A DNA stretch of 64,000 nt. Origin: Modestobacter roseus. GTDB taxonomy: Bacteria > Actinomycetota > Actinomycetes > Mycobacteriales > Geodermatophilaceae. The first letter of the stretch is position 1, and every line of letters begins with the position of its first letter. Position numbers and translations under genes: made by a program. The notes beneath the pieces are model-generated. The model was not told where the DNA came from and made no database searches. It saw only the letters and a program-made list of their open reading frames with translations. The stretch is from NCBI RefSeq assembly GCF_007994135.1, contig NZ_VLKF01000001.1, positions 4,340,001-4,404,000 on the forward strand. Direction: 5' to 3'. This document shows, in pieces, positions 1 to 10,254 of this stretch.

Positions 1-11
1 GACACGCTGCG

Positions 12-1379
12 TCACCACAGCCGGGCGAACGCGCCACCCAGGTCGGTGACCTCGATCAGCCGCATGCCCTCCGGCGCGGGGCCGGAGTCGACCGGGACGA
101 GCGCTGCCGTGTACCCCTGCCGGGCGGCCTCGGCCAGCCGACGGCCGGTGCCGCCGACCCGGCGGATCTCCCCGGAGAGGCCAACCTCGCCGATGGCGAC
201 CAGGCCGGCGGGCAGCGGGGTGTCCTTGGAGGCGGAGGCGATCGCCAGGGCCAGCGCGAGGTCGGCGGCGGGCTCGGCGATCCGCACGCCGCCCACGGAG
301 GCGGCGAAGACGTCGGCGTCCCCGAGCCGGATGCCCCCGCGCCGCTCGACGACGGCGTTGATCATGGCCACCCGCTGGGAGTCCAGCCCGCTGACGGCCC
401 GCCGCGGCGAGCCGCCTCCGCCGCTGGTGGCCACCAGGGACTGGACCTCGGCGAGCAGGGGCCGGCTGCCCTCCATGGTCACCGTGACGCAGCTGCCGGG
501 CACCGGGGCCGAGCGTCGGGAGACGAACAGGTGGGACGGGTCGGGCACGCCGACGACGCCGCCGTCACCGATCTCGAAGCAGCCGATCTCGTCGGCCGGC
601 CCGAACCGGTTCTTGGTGGCCCGGATCATCCGCAGCGTGGAGTGCCGCTCGCCGTCGAAGGAGATGACGACGTCGACCAGGTGCTCCAGGGCCCGGGGCC
701 CGGCGATGGCGCCGTCCTTGGTCACGTGGCCGACCAGGATGGTGGTCATCCCGCGGGTCTTGGCGACGGCGGTCAGCGCGCTGGCCACGGCCCGCACCTG
801 GCTGGCCCCGCCGTCGGTGCCGTCGACCGCGGGGGAGCGGACGGTCTGGACGCTGTCGAGGACCAGCAGCGAGGGGGAGACGTCCTCGACGTGGGAGAGG
901 ACCGCCGACAGCTCGGTCTCGGCGGCCAGGTAGAGCTGGTCGTGCAGGGCACCGATCCGCTCGGCGCGCAGCCGCACCTGCGCGGCGGACTCCTCGCCCG
1001 ACACGACCAGCGTGGGGCCGTTCGCCGCGGCGACCCGGTGCGCGACCTCCAGCAGCAGCGTGGACTTGCCGACGCCGGGCTCGCCGGCGACCAGCAGCAC
1101 CGCGCCGGGGACCAGGCCACCGCCCAGCACCCGGTCGAACTCGGGGATGCCGGTGGGGACGGCGCGGGCCCCGGCGAGCCCGACCTGGGCGATCGGACGG
1201 GCCTTGGCGCTCACCGGGCCGGCCGAGACCGCCCGGAGCGGGGCGGCGATCGCACCGACCTCCTGGAGGGTGCCCCACGCCTGGCACTCCGGACAGCGGC
1301 CGACCCACTTGGCGGACGTGTGACCGCACTCGGAACAACGATGGGCGGGGCGGGCGGACTTCACACCGGAGGGGGGCAC
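12..1379 (-). CDS. radA: DNA repair protein RadA (Sms)
   Basis: RadA is a RecA-related, hexameric DNA-dependent ATPase that promotes branch migration of recombination intermediates in the cytoplasm. The 455-residue product has the full family layout. An N-terminal zinc finger uses C15, C18, C29 and C32. A RecA-like core carries Walker A GEPGVGKST and the RadA-specific KNRFG motif. The C-terminal half is the Lon-protease-like domain. Length is normal. The start is a GTG at 1379; another GTG 15 bases inside is possible because neither has a clear Shine-Dalgarno. In many actinobacteria disA lies just downstream of radA, which here would fall outside the window. The divergent, opposite-strand shadows through this gene are not genes. 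Confidence 0.97.
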   Translation of the reverse strand: MPPSGVKSARPAHRCSECGHTSAKWVGRCPECQAWGTLQEVGAIAAPLRAVSAGPVSAKARPIAQVGLAGARAVPTGIPEFDRVLGGGLVPGAVLLVAGEPGVGKSTLLLEVAHRVAAANGPTLVVSGEESAAQVRLRAERIGALHDQLYLAAETELSAVLSHVEDVSPSLLVLDSVQTVRSPAVDGTDGGASQVRAVASALTAVAKTRGMTTILVGHVTKDGAIAGPRALEHLVDVVISFDGERHSTLRMIRATKNRFGPADEIGCFEIGDGGVVGVPDPSHLFVSRRSAPVPGSCVTVTMEGSRPLLAEVQSLVATSGGGGSPRRAVSGLDSQRVAMINAVVERRGGIRLGDADVFAASVGGVRIAEPAADLALALAIASASKDTPLPAGLVAIGEVGLSGEIRRVGGTGRRLAEAARQGYTAALVPVDSGPAPEGMRLIEVTDLGGAFARLW

Positions 1380-1437
1380 TCCGCCATCGTGACGGCGGGG
1401 TACGACGGAACGGTGGAGGAGGAGCCGAGCCGCCGGC

Positions 1438-2085
1438 TCACTCGTCCGCGGACTCCGAGGACTCGGACCCGGGCTCGGTCGGCTCGGACCCGGTCTCGCC
1501 GCCCTCCTCGCCGCCCTCCTCCTCGTGGAAGTCGAACTGCTCGCCGCGCGGCAGGTCGCGGACCGGGTTCCCGACCGGCACGTCGAGGGTGACCTCCCCG
1601 GCCTCCTCGAAGGTGAACGTCACCGGGACGTACTGGCTGACGCCCACGGAGCTGGAGAGACCCACGAGGGTGACCGCCGGCCCGTCGCCGCCGCCCAGCA
1701 GCAGGGCCTCGCCGGCGGGGACGGTGAGGTCGAGCGAGCTGCCGGTGCCCCCGGTGCTCCCGTCTGCGGCCGGCTCCGCGGCGGGGTCGACGACCTCGAC
1801 GTCGGTGAAGTCCGGACCCGTGACGGAGACCAGCGTGTCGTCGGTCTGGGTCTCGTTCACGATCGCGCCGATCAGCCGGGCGTCGCTGCCGGCCGGGTAC
1901 TCGCCGCCGGTCGGGTAGGGCAGCTGCAGCCCGCGCAGGACCACGCCCTCCGCATCGGCGTTCACGCCGAGCTGCTGCTCCGAGTTGGCGGTCTGGGACA
2001 CCTGCCCGGCGCTGCAGGCCGAGAGCGCGACCGGGGACAGCAGCAGGGCACCCAGCGCGGCAGCGCGCGGTGCGCGGCGGTTCAC
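1438..2085 (-). CDS. secreted lipoprotein, function unknown
   Basis: The 215-residue product starts with a basic n-region, a hydrophobic stretch and the lipobox LSAC, so it should be lipid-anchored outside the membrane. The body (about residues 60-180) has alternating hydrophobic strands like the small immunoglobulin-like copper- or stress-related lipoproteins of actinobacteria, but I do not recognise a named family. The tail is strongly acidic, rich in Glu, Ser and Gly. The GTG start is chosen because GGAGG sits 7 bases upstream and because the signal peptide begins there, although the frame stays open far upstream. It lies 58 bases upstream of radA on the same strand and may share its transcript. 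Confidence 0.85.
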   Translation of the reverse strand: MNRRAPRAAALGALLLSPVALSACSAGQVSQTANSEQQLGVNADAEGVVLRGLQLPYPTGGEYPAGSDARLIGAIVNETQTDDTLVSVTGPDFTDVEVVDPAAEPAADGSTGGTGSSLDLTVPAGEALLLGGGDGPAVTLVGLSSSVGVSQYVPVTFTFEEAGEVTLDVPVGNPVRDLPRGEQFDFHEEEGGEEGGETGSEPTEPGSESSESADE

Positions 2086-2187
2086 AGCGTCGACCTCCAG
2101 AGACGTGCCGGCCACCGAGGACGCCGGTGGCACGAGTCGCGCTGAGCGTAACGGTCCCCCCACGATGTCCGCTGGGAGGTGAGGCCC

Positions 2188-3753
2188 GTGGCGGGTGCGC
2201 GCACACCGGTGGAGCGCGGTGCCGGTGACCCGGCGACGGCCGACTTCGCTGTTCAGGCCCCGGACACCCGGCGCTGGTGCTTCGCCGACCAGCTCGGCGG
2301 CCACTTCCTCGACGCACCGGACCAGCCCGTGCTGCTGGTCGGGTCCCGTGCGGTGTTCCGGCGCCGCCGGTTCCACCGGCAGAAGGCGCACCTGCTGCTG
2401 TCCGCCCTGCGGCACCGGGCCGCCGAGCTCGGCGACCAGGCGGTGTTCCTGCAGACCGACACCTACGGCGAGGCGCTGGACCGGGTCACCGAGCCGCTGT
2501 CGGTCTGCGCGCCGACCACCTGGCCGGCGCGCGACTTCGTGCTGCGGCGTCCGGGTGTCGCCGTCCTGGAGGCCCGCGGCTTCGTCACCCGACAGGCCGA
2601 CTTCCGGCGCTGGGCGGAGGGCCGGTCCCGGCAGCGCCTGCTGATGGACGACTTCTACCGGGTGGCCCGCCGCGTGCACGACGTCCTGATGGACGGGGCG
2701 GAGCCGGTCGGCGGCGCCTGGAACACCGACCACGACAACCGCGAGCCGCCGCCGGCCGACGGCCGCTCGCCGGCCCCGGCGCCCTGGCTGCCGGCCGAGG
2801 ACGAGATCGACGAGCAGGTGCGCGCCGACCTGGACGCGTGGGAGGCGGCCGGGGACGTCGCGTTCGTCGGCGACGACGGGCCCCGGCTGTTCCCGGTCAC
2901 CGCCGCCGAGGCCGAGGAGCGGGTGCGGGACTTCCTGGCCCACCGGCTGGGCGCCTTCGGCCCGCACGAGGACGCGATGCTCGCCGACGAGCCGTGGCTG
3001 GCGCACTCGATGCTCTCCGCGCCGCTCAACCTGGGGCTGGTCGACCCGCGGGAGCTCGTGCACCGGGCCGAGCAGGCCTACCGCGACTCGGTGGCCGCCG
3101 GGGACCCGCTGCCGCTGAACTCGGTCGAGGGGTTCGTCCGCCAGGTGATGGGCTGGCGGGACTGGATCTGGCACCTGTACTGGCACCTGGGCCGGGACTA
3201 CCGGCACGGCAACGCGCTGGACGCCCAGCAGGAGGTGCCCGCCTGGCTCGCCGACCTGGACGCCGAGGCCGTCGACGCCAACTGCCTCTCGCACGTGCTC
3301 GCCGACGTGCGGGAGCGCGGCTGGGTGCACCACATCCCGCGGCTGATGGTGCTGGGCAACTACGGGCTGCAGCGCGGCATCCGGCCGCTGGCGCTGACCG
3401 ACTGGTTCCACCGGGTCTTCGTCGACGGCTACGACTGGGTGATGGTCGCCAACGTCGTCGGGATGAGCCAGCACGCCGACGGCGGTGCGCTCGCCACCAA
3501 GCCCTACGCCGCCGGGGGCGCCTACATCGACCGGATGAGCGACTACTGCGGCGGCTGCCGCTACGACCCCAGGAAGCGCGTGGGGGAGGACGCCTGCCCG
3601 TTCACCGCCGGCTACTGGGCGTTCCTGGACCGCAACCGCGAGCGGCTGGCGGACAACCGGCGGATGCGCCAGCCGCTGGCCGGGCTCGGCCGGCTGCGGG
3701 ACCTGGAGGCCGTCGTCGAGCAGGAGCAGTCGCGCGGCACCGACCCGCTCTGA
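2188..3753 (+). CDS. FeS-BCP photolyase/cryptochrome-related protein (PhrB-like)
   Basis: This is a 'deoxyribodipyrimidine photolyase-related' protein of the iron-sulfur bacterial cryptochrome and photolyase class, whose characterised member PhrB repairs (6-4) photoproducts using FAD, a lumazine antenna and a [4Fe-4S] cluster. Four cysteines at residues 366, 454, 457 and 470 have the same spacing (88, 3, 13) as the PhrB cluster ligands, which is strong support. The C-terminal FAD-binding helical domain contains the conserved NYGLQRG and MSQHADGG-like segments. The GTG at 2188 is preferred over the one at 2179 because GGGAGG lies 8 bases ahead of it. It is divergent from the lipoprotein gene and convergent with the prenyltransferase. 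Confidence 0.93.
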   Translation: MAGARTPVERGAGDPATADFAVQAPDTRRWCFADQLGGHFLDAPDQPVLLVGSRAVFRRRRFHRQKAHLLLSALRHRAAELGDQAVFLQTDTYGEALDRVTEPLSVCAPTTWPARDFVLRRPGVAVLEARGFVTRQADFRRWAEGRSRQRLLMDDFYRVARRVHDVLMDGAEPVGGAWNTDHDNREPPPADGRSPAPAPWLPAEDEIDEQVRADLDAWEAAGDVAFVGDDGPRLFPVTAAEAEERVRDFLAHRLGAFGPHEDAMLADEPWLAHSMLSAPLNLGLVDPRELVHRAEQAYRDSVAAGDPLPLNSVEGFVRQVMGWRDWIWHLYWHLGRDYRHGNALDAQQEVPAWLADLDAEAVDANCLSHVLADVRERGWVHHIPRLMVLGNYGLQRGIRPLALTDWFHRVFVDGYDWVMVANVVGMSQHADGGALATKPYAAGGAYIDRMSDYCGGCRYDPRKRVGEDACPFTAGYWAFLDRNRERLADNRRMRQPLAGLGRLRDLEAVVEQEQSRGTDPL

Positions 3754-3762
3754 GCGGCGGGT

Positions 3763-4623
3763 TCAGCTGATCGCCGCGCCGCCGACGAGCAGCAGGACGA
3801 CGTCGAGCACGGTCAGCAGCATGACCGCGGGGAAGGCCAGCCGCCGACCGCGCGGGCTGCCGGCCAGCGCGGCGACGGCCACGGCCGGGGCGGCGGCGGC
3901 GCAGACCAGCCAGCCGAGCGCACCGGGCGGGCCGGGCGGCCCGAGCACCAGCAGCAGGGTGGCGGCGCCGAGCAGCAGGGCGCCGGCGACCGCGGAGGCC
4001 ACCGCACCGACCCGGTGCGGCAGCCCGCGCACCCCGGTGGCCAGGTCGTCGTCGACGTCGGGCGCCACGTTGGCGACGTGGGCGGCCCCACCGAGCGCGG
4101 CGCCGGCGGCCACCAGCCACCACGGGGCGCCCGGTGCGCCGGGGGCGGCGGCGACCACACCGGCGGGCAGCGCGCCGAAGCCGGTCAGGTAGGGGAGCGG
4201 GGACAGCGCGGTGCGCTTGAGGCCGGCGTCGTAGGCCAGGCCGCTGGCGACCAGCACCAGCAGCAGCAGGCCCGGGACGAGCCCCAGCGCCAGCGAGGTG
4301 CCGACGGCGACGGCGACGGCGACGGCGGTCGCCCGGCGCAGCAGGGCCGGGCTGAGGACCCCCTGGACGACTGGCTTGTCGGCGCGCCCGGCCGCCCGGT
4401 CGCGATCGGCGTCCAGCCAGTCGTTGCACCAGCCGATCGACGCCTGACCGGCCAGCACGGCGACCCCGACCAGCGCGGTGCGCCCGGCGGGGACACCCGC
4501 GGTCAGCGCCAGCAGGACGGCGACGGTGGTGACCGCCACGGTCGGCCCCAGGTGGGTGGCGCGGGCCATCGCCGCGGCGGTCGCGAGCGGGCCGGGGCGA
4601 CGCCCGACGTCCTCCGACTGCAC
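3763..4623 (-). CDS. UbiA-family prenyltransferase
   Basis: This integral membrane enzyme of about 286 residues has 7-9 hydrophobic segments. It carries the first aspartate-rich motif NDWLDADRD, which binds Mg-diphosphate of a prenyl donor, and a second acidic patch (PDVDDDLATG) about 110 residues later. Family members transfer a prenyl chain to an aromatic or other acceptor; the acceptor cannot be told from sequence. The start is a GTG with GGGAGG 8 bases upstream; an open frame continues further upstream but without a start signal. It sits back to back with carD, so the roughly 130-base gap must hold both promoters. Confidence 0.88.
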   Translation of the reverse strand: MQSEDVGRRPGPLATAAAMARATHLGPTVAVTTVAVLLALTAGVPAGRTALVGVAVLAGQASIGWCNDWLDADRDRAAGRADKPVVQGVLSPALLRRATAVAVAVAVGTSLALGLVPGLLLLVLVASGLAYDAGLKRTALSPLPYLTGFGALPAGVVAAAPGAPGAPWWLVAAGAALGGAAHVANVAPDVDDDLATGVRGLPHRVGAVASAVAGALLLGAATLLLVLGPPGPPGALGWLVCAAAAPAVAVAALAGSPRGRRLAFPAVMLLTVLDVVLLLVGGAAIS

Positions 4624-4753
4624 ACCGACCACCTCCCTGTCAACCCCCGGCTGACCTCGACCAAGCCCCTGACCTGCACTTTTGTCGGACTCTGCCGAGC
4701 CGGACCGCATTCTCCCGTGGTAACCTGGTCAAGGCGAAAGGGGTCACATCCAC

Positions 4754-5236
4754 ATGGGCTTCACTGTTGGCGAGACCGTTGTCTACCCGCACCACGGCGC
4801 GGCGCTCATCGAGGCGATCGAGCAGCGCACCATCAAGGGCGTCGAGAAGTCGTACCTCGTGCTGAAGGTCGCCCAGGGCGACCTGACCGTCCGCGTGCCG
4901 GCCGACAACGCCGAGATCGTCGGAGTCCGCGACGTCGTGGGCCAGGAGGGTCTCAACCGGGTCTTCGAGGTGCTGCGCGCCCCGCACACCGAGGAGCCGA
5001 CCAACTGGTCGCGCCGGTACAAGGCCAACCTCGAGAAGCTGGCCTCCGGTGACGTGAACAAGGTCGCCGAGGTCGTGCGTGACCTCTGGCGTCGCGACAA
5101 GGACCGTGGCCTCTCCGCCGGCGAGAAGCGGATGCTGTCCAAGGCCCGTCAGATCCTGGTCAGCGAGCTGGCGCTCGCCGAGGGCACCAACGAGGACAAG
5201 GCCGAGGTCCTCCTCGACGAGGTGCTGGCCTCCTGA
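4754..5236 (+). CDS. carD: CarD-family RNA polymerase-binding regulator
   Basis: CarD binds the RNA polymerase beta subunit through its N-terminal Tudor-like domain and stabilises the open promoter complex, acting globally on rRNA and housekeeping promoters. The 160 residues show the N-terminal domain ([15 protein letters not shown]) and a C-terminal helical DNA-binding domain with the conserved tryptophan in TNWSRRY that wedges the upstream edge of the bubble. Start ATG follows a purine-rich AAAGGGG. A possible -10 TAACCT lies at 4721-4726. It heads the carD-ispD-ispF-cysS-rlmB run, an order conserved in actinobacteria. Confidence 0.97.
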   Translation: MGFTVGETVVYPHHGAALIEAIEQRTIKGVEKSYLVLKVAQGDLTVRVPADNAEIVGVRDVVGQEGLNRVFEVLRAPHTEEPTNWSRRYKANLEKLASGDVNKVAEVVRDLWRRDKDRGLSAGEKRMLSKARQILVSELALAEGTNEDKAEVLLDEVLAS

Positions 5237-5271
5237 GCCAGCTCCACCCCCGCACCACCACGACCACTCCC

Positions 5272-5949
5272 GTGCACGCTGTCGGCATCGTCGCAGCGGC
5301 CGGGAGTGGTCTGCGTCTGGGGGCAGAACTGCCGAAGGCGCTGGTCCCGCTCGGTGGCCGCCCGCTCGTCTGCTGGGCGGTCGACGCGCTCCGTGCGGGT
5401 GGGGTCGACGACGTCGTCGTGGCGGTGCCGGACCCGCAGCAGGCCGCCTTCACCGCCGTCCTCCCCGCGGACGTGCAGGTCGTCGTCGGCGGGGACACCC
5501 GGACCGCCTCGGTGCGTGCCGCGCTCGCCGCGGCGCGCGAGCAGGTGGACGCCGTGCTGGTGCACGACGCGGCCCGGCCGCTGACCCCGCCCGACGTCGT
5601 CGCCCGGGTGCTGGCCGCGCTGGCCGCCGGTGCCCGCGCCGTCGTCCCGGTGCTGCCGGTCGTCGACACCACGGTCGTGGTCGACGACGACGGCGTGGTC
5701 GCCGCCGACGTCCCGCGCCCGCCGCTGCGCCGGGTGCAGACGCCGCAGGGATTCGACCGGACCACGCTGGTACGTGCCTACGCGCAGGCCCCCGGGCCGG
5801 CCGTGGAGTTCACCGACGACGCCTCCGTGATGCGCGCCGCGGGCATCCCGGTGCACACCGTGGCCGGCGACGAGCGGGCCGCCAAGATCACCGTCGCGCA
5901 CGACCTGCGGATGGCCGAGCTGCAGCTGCCCGGAGAGAGGAACCGGTGA
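5272..5949 (+). CDS. ispD: 2-C-methyl-D-erythritol 4-phosphate cytidylyltransferase
   Basis: IspD converts MEP plus CTP to CDP-ME, the third step of the non-mevalonate isoprenoid pathway in the cytosol. The N-terminal nucleotide-binding signature AAGSGLRLG with KALVPLGG is present, followed by the [11 protein letters not shown] segment that contacts the substrate. The 225-residue length is typical. The GTG start is 35 bases after carD. It overlaps ispF by four bases (GTGA), implying translational coupling. Confidence 0.96.
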   Translation: MHAVGIVAAAGSGLRLGAELPKALVPLGGRPLVCWAVDALRAGGVDDVVVAVPDPQQAAFTAVLPADVQVVVGGDTRTASVRAALAAAREQVDAVLVHDAARPLTPPDVVARVLAALAAGARAVVPVLPVVDTTVVVDDDGVVAADVPRPPLRRVQTPQGFDRTTLVRAYAQAPGPAVEFTDDASVMRAAGIPVHTVAGDERAAKITVAHDLRMAELQLPGERNR

Positions 5950-6458
5950 ACCCCGTGGACCTGCCCCGCGTCGGTGTGGGCACCGACGTGCACCCGATCG
6001 AGGCCGGTCGCCCGTGCTGGCTGGCCGGGCTCGAGTGGCCCGGCGTCCACGGCTGCGCCGGGCACTCCGACGGCGACGTCGTCGCCCATGCGCTCACCGA
6101 CGCCGTCCTCTCCGCCGCCGGCCTGGGCGACATCGGCGGCCTGCTCGGCACCGACGACCCGCGCTGGGCCGGTGCCCGGGGCGTGGCGGTGCTCGAGCAC
6201 GTGCGCGCGGTGCTCACCGAGGCCGGCTGGACGATCGGGAACGCCAGCGTGCAGCTGATCGGGAACACCCCGAAGGCCTCGCCGCGGCGGGCCGAGGCCG
6301 AGGCGGTGCTCTCCGCGGCGCTCGGTGCGCCGGTCAGCCTGACCGCCACCACCACCGACGGGCTGGGCCTCACCGGCCGCGGCGAGGGTCGGGCTGCGGT
6401 GGCCACCGCGCTCGTGGTCCGGAGCACGTCCGGTGCGGCCGTAGAATCCGCCCGGTGA
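5946..6458 (+). CDS. ispF: 2-C-methyl-D-erythritol 2,4-cyclodiphosphate synthase
   Basis: IspF cyclises CDP-ME 2-phosphate to MEcPP with loss of CMP. The protein is 170 residues. The metal-binding GTDVHPIE near the N-terminus, [15 protein letters not shown] and the LGDIG motif are all present, as is the C-terminal [14 protein letters not shown] signature. The start is the GTG that overlaps the ispD stop. IspE, which acts between IspD and IspF, is not in the window. Confidence 0.96.
   Translation: MNPVDLPRVGVGTDVHPIEAGRPCWLAGLEWPGVHGCAGHSDGDVVAHALTDAVLSAAGLGDIGGLLGTDDPRWAGARGVAVLEHVRAVLTEAGWTIGNASVQLIGNTPKASPRRAEAEAVLSAALGAPVSLTATTTDGLGLTGRGEGRAAVATALVVRSTSGAAVESAR
6442..6447 (+). promoter_or_regulatory. 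-10 element TAGAAT for a leaderless cysS transcript
   Basis: TAGAAT lies inside the 3' end of ispF, 7 bases before the cysS GTG. Transcription would start at or next to the start codon, giving a leaderless mRNA independent of the carD operon. No convincing -35 is visible, which is common for such actinobacterial promoters. Confidence 0.55.
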
Positions 6459-7855
6459 GCCTCCGCCTGTACGACACGGCCGCGCGAGCCGTGCGCGACT
6501 TCACGCCCCTGCGTGCGGGACAGGTCTCCATGTACGTCTGTGGCCTGACCGTGCAGGGCCCGCCGCACATCGGCCACATCCGCTTCGCCGTCGCCTTCGA
6601 CGTGCTGCGCCGCTGGCTGGAGCACCGGGGCAACGAGGTCACCTACGTCCGCAACGTCACCGACGTCGACGACAAGATCCTCGCCAAGGCGGCCGCGGCC
6701 GGCGTCCCGTGGTGGGCCTGGGCGTACGAGAACGAGCGGGCCGCCACCCGCGCCTACGAGGTGCTCGGCACGCTGCCGCCCACCTACGAGCCGCGGGCGA
6801 CCGGGCACGTGCCGGAGATGGTCGAGCTCATCGAGCGGCTGATCGAGCGCGGGCACGCCTACGACGTCGACGGCGACGTGTACTTCGACGTCCGGTCCTT
6901 CGCCGGGTACGGCGAGCTGACCGGCCAGAAGCTCGGCGACCTGCAGCCGGCCGCGGACACCGAGACCGACGAGCGCAAGCGGGACCCCCGTGACTTCGCG
7001 CTCTGGAAGTCGGCGAAGGACGGCGACCCGGCCACCGCCTCCTGGCCCACGCCCTGGGGGCGCGGGCGCCCCGGCTGGCACCTGGAGTGCTCGGCGATGG
7101 CCGAGAAGTACCTGGGCGCGGAGTTCGACGTGCACGGCGGCGGGCTGGACCTGCGCTTCCCGCACCACGAGAACGAGCGCGCCCAGTCCCAGGCCGCCGG
7201 CGACGGGTTCGCCCGGTACTGGCTGCACAACGCCTGGGTGACCATGGGCGGGGAGAAGATGAGCAAGTCGCTGGGCAACACCGCGCTGGTCGACGAGGTC
7301 GTCCGGCGGGTGCGCCCGGTGGAGCTGCGCTACTACCTGGTCGCCCCGCACTACCGGTCCACGATCGAGTTCACCGACGCCGCGCTGGCCGACGCCGGGG
7401 TCGCCTACCGGCGGATCGAGTCCTTCGTCCGCAAGGCGGCCGAACGGGTGGGCCCGGACTCCGGCAAGCAGGAGCCGGCGCCGGAGTTCGCCGCCGCCAT
7501 GGACGACGACCTGGGCACCCCCGCCGCCGTCGCGCACCTGCACGAGCAGGTGCGCGCGGGCAACACGGCCCTCGCCGACGGCGACGACGACCGGGTGGCG
7601 GAGCTGCTGGGCTCGGTCCGGGCCGGCCTCGCCGTGCTGGGCCTGGACCCGCTCGACCCGCAGTGGGCCGACGCCGGCGACCGGCGACTGGTCGAGGTCA
7701 CCGACGGCCTCGTCCACCTCGCGCTCGAACAGCGCACCGCGGCCCGCGCCCGCAAGGACTACGCGGCCGCCGACACCATCCGTGACCAGCTCGGCGCCCT
7801 GGGCGTGCAGGTCGAGGACACCCCCCAGGGCACGCGATGGGAGCTGACGACCTGA
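6455..7855 (+). CDS. cysS: cysteinyl-tRNA synthetase
   Basis: This class I aminoacyl-tRNA synthetase charges tRNA-Cys. The 466-residue protein has the zinc ligand cysteine in CGLTVQGPP (about residue 29), HIGH at about 38-41 and KMSKS at about 268-272, plus a C-terminal helical anticodon-binding region. The GTG start overlaps the ispF stop codon. It could in principle be the mshC paralogue, but the full-length C-terminal domain and the rlmB neighbour indicate cysS. Confidence 0.96.
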   Translation: MSLRLYDTAARAVRDFTPLRAGQVSMYVCGLTVQGPPHIGHIRFAVAFDVLRRWLEHRGNEVTYVRNVTDVDDKILAKAAAAGVPWWAWAYENERAATRAYEVLGTLPPTYEPRATGHVPEMVELIERLIERGHAYDVDGDVYFDVRSFAGYGELTGQKLGDLQPAADTETDERKRDPRDFALWKSAKDGDPATASWPTPWGRGRPGWHLECSAMAEKYLGAEFDVHGGGLDLRFPHHENERAQSQAAGDGFARYWLHNAWVTMGGEKMSKSLGNTALVDEVVRRVRPVELRYYLVAPHYRSTIEFTDAALADAGVAYRRIESFVRKAAERVGPDSGKQEPAPEFAAAMDDDLGTPAAVAHLHEQVRAGNTALADGDDDRVAELLGSVRAGLAVLGLDPLDPQWADAGDRRLVEVTDGLVHLALEQRTAARARKDYAAADTIRDQLGALGVQVEDTPQGTRWELTT

Positions 7856-8823
7856 TGGCCGGCAACAGCCAACGACGAGGTCGCACGAGCGGCGCGAGCA
7901 AGAAGGGCGCCACCGCCGGCACCGGTGGCAAGAACCGCCGTTCACTGGCCGGTCGGGGGGCCACCCCGAAGGCCACCGACCGGCCGCACCACCCGGCGTA
8001 CAAGGCGGCCAAGGCCGCGGCGGCCCGCCAGGACAACCGGCAGCGGGTCCAGCGCCGCAACGAGGAGGCGCCCGAGCTCCTGCTCGGCCGCAACCCGGTG
8101 CTGGAGGCGCTGCGCGCGCAGATCCCGGCGACCGCGCTCTACGTGGTCACCGGCGACTCGCGGGGCGGTGCGGCCACCGACGAGCGGATCGCCGAGTCGG
8201 TGCAGCTGGCCGCCGACCGCGGGCTGCCGCTGATGGAGGTGGGCCGTCCGGAGTTCGACCGGATGAGCGACGGGGCGTTGCACCAGGGCATCGGCCTGAT
8301 GGTGCCGCCCTACGACTACGCGCACCCCGAGGACCTGCTCGACATCGCCCGGGACTCCGGCCGCCCGCCGCTGCTGGTCGCGCTGGACGGGGTGACCGAC
8401 CCCCGCAACCTGGGCGCGATCATCCGCTCGGCGGCGGCCTTCGACGCGCACGGCGTGGTCATCCCGCAGCGCCGGGCGGTCGGGATGACCGGCTCCGCCT
8501 GGCGCACCAGCGCCGGCGCGGCGGCCCGGCTCAAGGTCGCCCGGGCGGTCAACCTGGCCCGCAGCCTCGCCTCCTACCAGGACGCCGGCCTGCAGACCGT
8601 GGGCCTGGCCGCCGACGGGGACATGGGCATCCACGAGTACGACGGGCTGGCCGACCCGGTCGCGCTGGTGGTGGGCGCCGAGGGCGCGGGCCTGTCCCGG
8701 CTGGTGCGCGAGCGCTGCGACGTCGTCCTCTCCATCCCGATCACCCGGGACACCGAGTCGCTCAACGTCAGCGTCGCCGCCTCCATCGCGCTGTTCGCCG
8801 CCGCCACTGCCCGGCGGTCCTGA
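7855..8823 (+). CDS. rlmB: 23S rRNA (guanosine-2'-O)-methyltransferase RlmB
   Basis: This SpoU-family enzyme methylates the 2'-hydroxyl of a guanosine in 23S rRNA (G2251 in E. coli numbering). After a basic, disordered extension of about 70 residues, an L30e-like substrate-binding domain is followed by the SPOUT knot with [23 protein letters not shown] and the C-terminal [16 protein letters not shown]. The ATG at 7855 shares one base with the cysS stop; an ATG 18 bases earlier is an alternative. It is the last gene of the carD run. Confidence 0.93.
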   Translation: MAGNSQRRGRTSGASKKGATAGTGGKNRRSLAGRGATPKATDRPHHPAYKAAKAAAARQDNRQRVQRRNEEAPELLLGRNPVLEALRAQIPATALYVVTGDSRGGAATDERIAESVQLAADRGLPLMEVGRPEFDRMSDGALHQGIGLMVPPYDYAHPEDLLDIARDSGRPPLLVALDGVTDPRNLGAIIRSAAAFDAHGVVIPQRRAVGMTGSAWRTSAGAAARLKVARAVNLARSLASYQDAGLQTVGLAADGDMGIHEYDGLADPVALVVGAEGAGLSRLVRERCDVVLSIPITRDTESLNVSVAASIALFAAATARRS

Positions 8824-8937
8824 CGGACCGCACCGCGCCCAGGAGCCGTCCCGGCTGAGCTGAGCCGCCCCGTCCTTCGATCGCGGGACCCTCCGGGCCC
8901 CACTCCGCACGACCGTGCTGGTGGCGGGCAGGGGGAG

Positions 8938-10230
8938 TCAGCCCAGCAGCTGGGCCACCGTGTAGATGACCAGGCCGGCGAGGCCGCCGACGACGGTGCC
9001 GTTGACCCGGATCCACTGCAGGTCCCGGCCGACCTGCAGCTCGATGCGGCGGCTGGTCTCCTCGGTGTCCCAGCGGGCCACCGTGGTGCCGACCAGGTCC
9101 GCCGCGTCGCCGGCGAAGCGCTCCACCACGTAGCCGGCGGCGCGCACCGACTGGCGCTGCACGAGCTCGCGGACCGTCGGGTCGGTCTGCAGCACCCCGG
9201 CGCCGGAGCGGATCAGGCCGACCACCCGGGCCCGCAGCTCGGAGTCCGGGTCGGCAGCGGCCGTGACGACGGCGGTCTTCGCCGTCGTCCACAGCGACCC
9301 CGACCACGTGCGCACCGCCGGGTGGTCGAGCAGCTCCTCCTTGAACCGCTCCACCCGCGCCGCGGCCGCCGGGTCGGTGCGCAGGCGCGCCACGTACGCC
9401 CGCAGCCGGTGGTCGTAGCTGCGCCGCAGCTCGTGCCGCGGGTCGGCGCCGACCTCGGCGAGGAAGCCCTGCAGCAGGTCGAAGACCCGGTCGAACACCC
9501 GGTCGTCGACCCAGTCCGGGACCCAGGCCGGGGAGGCGTCACCGAGCCGGGCGCGGAACACCAGCCGGTTGTCGGCCAGGAAGTTCGCCAGCCCGGTCAG
9601 CGCCGCCGACAGCACCTCCTGGTGCCGGTCGCCGTCGACCATCAGCTCCAGGCCACGTGCCACCGCAGGAGCGGCGGGGGTCTCCCGGAGCTTGCGGTCG
9701 ACCAGCGCCGCGACCGCCGGCTGCAGCTCGTCGTCCTTGAGCAGGTCGGTGAGCGCGCCCAGCGCGGCCCCGGCGTCCCCGGCGAGCCGCTCCGCGCGGC
9801 CGGGGGAGGCCAGGAAGGCGCCGAGCCGGCCGGGGACGTCGACGGTGGCCAGCCGCTCCTCGACCACCGTGCGGGTCAGGAAGTTCTCCTGCACGAAGGC
9901 GCCCAGGCTGGTGCCGATCTGGTCCTTCTTGCGCGGGATGATCGCGGTGTGCGGGATCGGCAGCCGCAGCGGGTGCCGGAACAGGGCGGTCACCGCGAAC
10001 CAGTCGGCGAGCGCGCCCACCATCGACGCCTCCGCGGTCGCCCGCACGTAGCCGACCCACGCGCCTGCCTCCTCACCCACCAGCACGCAGGCCAGGAAGA
10101 CGGCGGCGGCGAGGCCGAACAGCCCGGTGGCCAGGCGCTTCATCTTCTGCAGATCGGCCGCCCGTTGCGGGTCGTCCAGCGCCCCGGCGAGGGGGACGGC
10201 CAGGGGCGGGGACTGCTGGGGGCCTGGCAC
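8938..10230 (-). CDS. DUF445 membrane-associated protein
   Basis: The product, about 430 residues, contains the DUF445 signature in order: an N-terminal membrane segment (about residues 35-55), the ADWFAVTALFRHPL motif, a long helical middle, and a C-terminal membrane helix in GGLAGLVIYTVAQLL. The family is widespread in actinobacteria and has no established function. The start at 10230 is chosen because TAGGCT lies 7 bases before it, fitting leaderless transcription; a GTG two codons upstream would leave only one base to that hexamer. Confidence 0.85.
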   Translation of the reverse strand: MPGPQQSPPLAVPLAGALDDPQRAADLQKMKRLATGLFGLAAAVFLACVLVGEEAGAWVGYVRATAEASMVGALADWFAVTALFRHPLRLPIPHTAIIPRKKDQIGTSLGAFVQENFLTRTVVEERLATVDVPGRLGAFLASPGRAERLAGDAGAALGALTDLLKDDELQPAVAALVDRKLRETPAAPAVARGLELMVDGDRHQEVLSAALTGLANFLADNRLVFRARLGDASPAWVPDWVDDRVFDRVFDLLQGFLAEVGADPRHELRRSYDHRLRAYVARLRTDPAAAARVERFKEELLDHPAVRTWSGSLWTTAKTAVVTAAADPDSELRARVVGLIRSGAGVLQTDPTVRELVQRQSVRAAGYVVERFAGDAADLVGTTVARWDTEETSRRIELQVGRDLQWIRVNGTVVGGLAGLVIYTVAQLLG

Positions 10231-10254
10231 CCGCACGAGCCTAGGAGCAACGAC

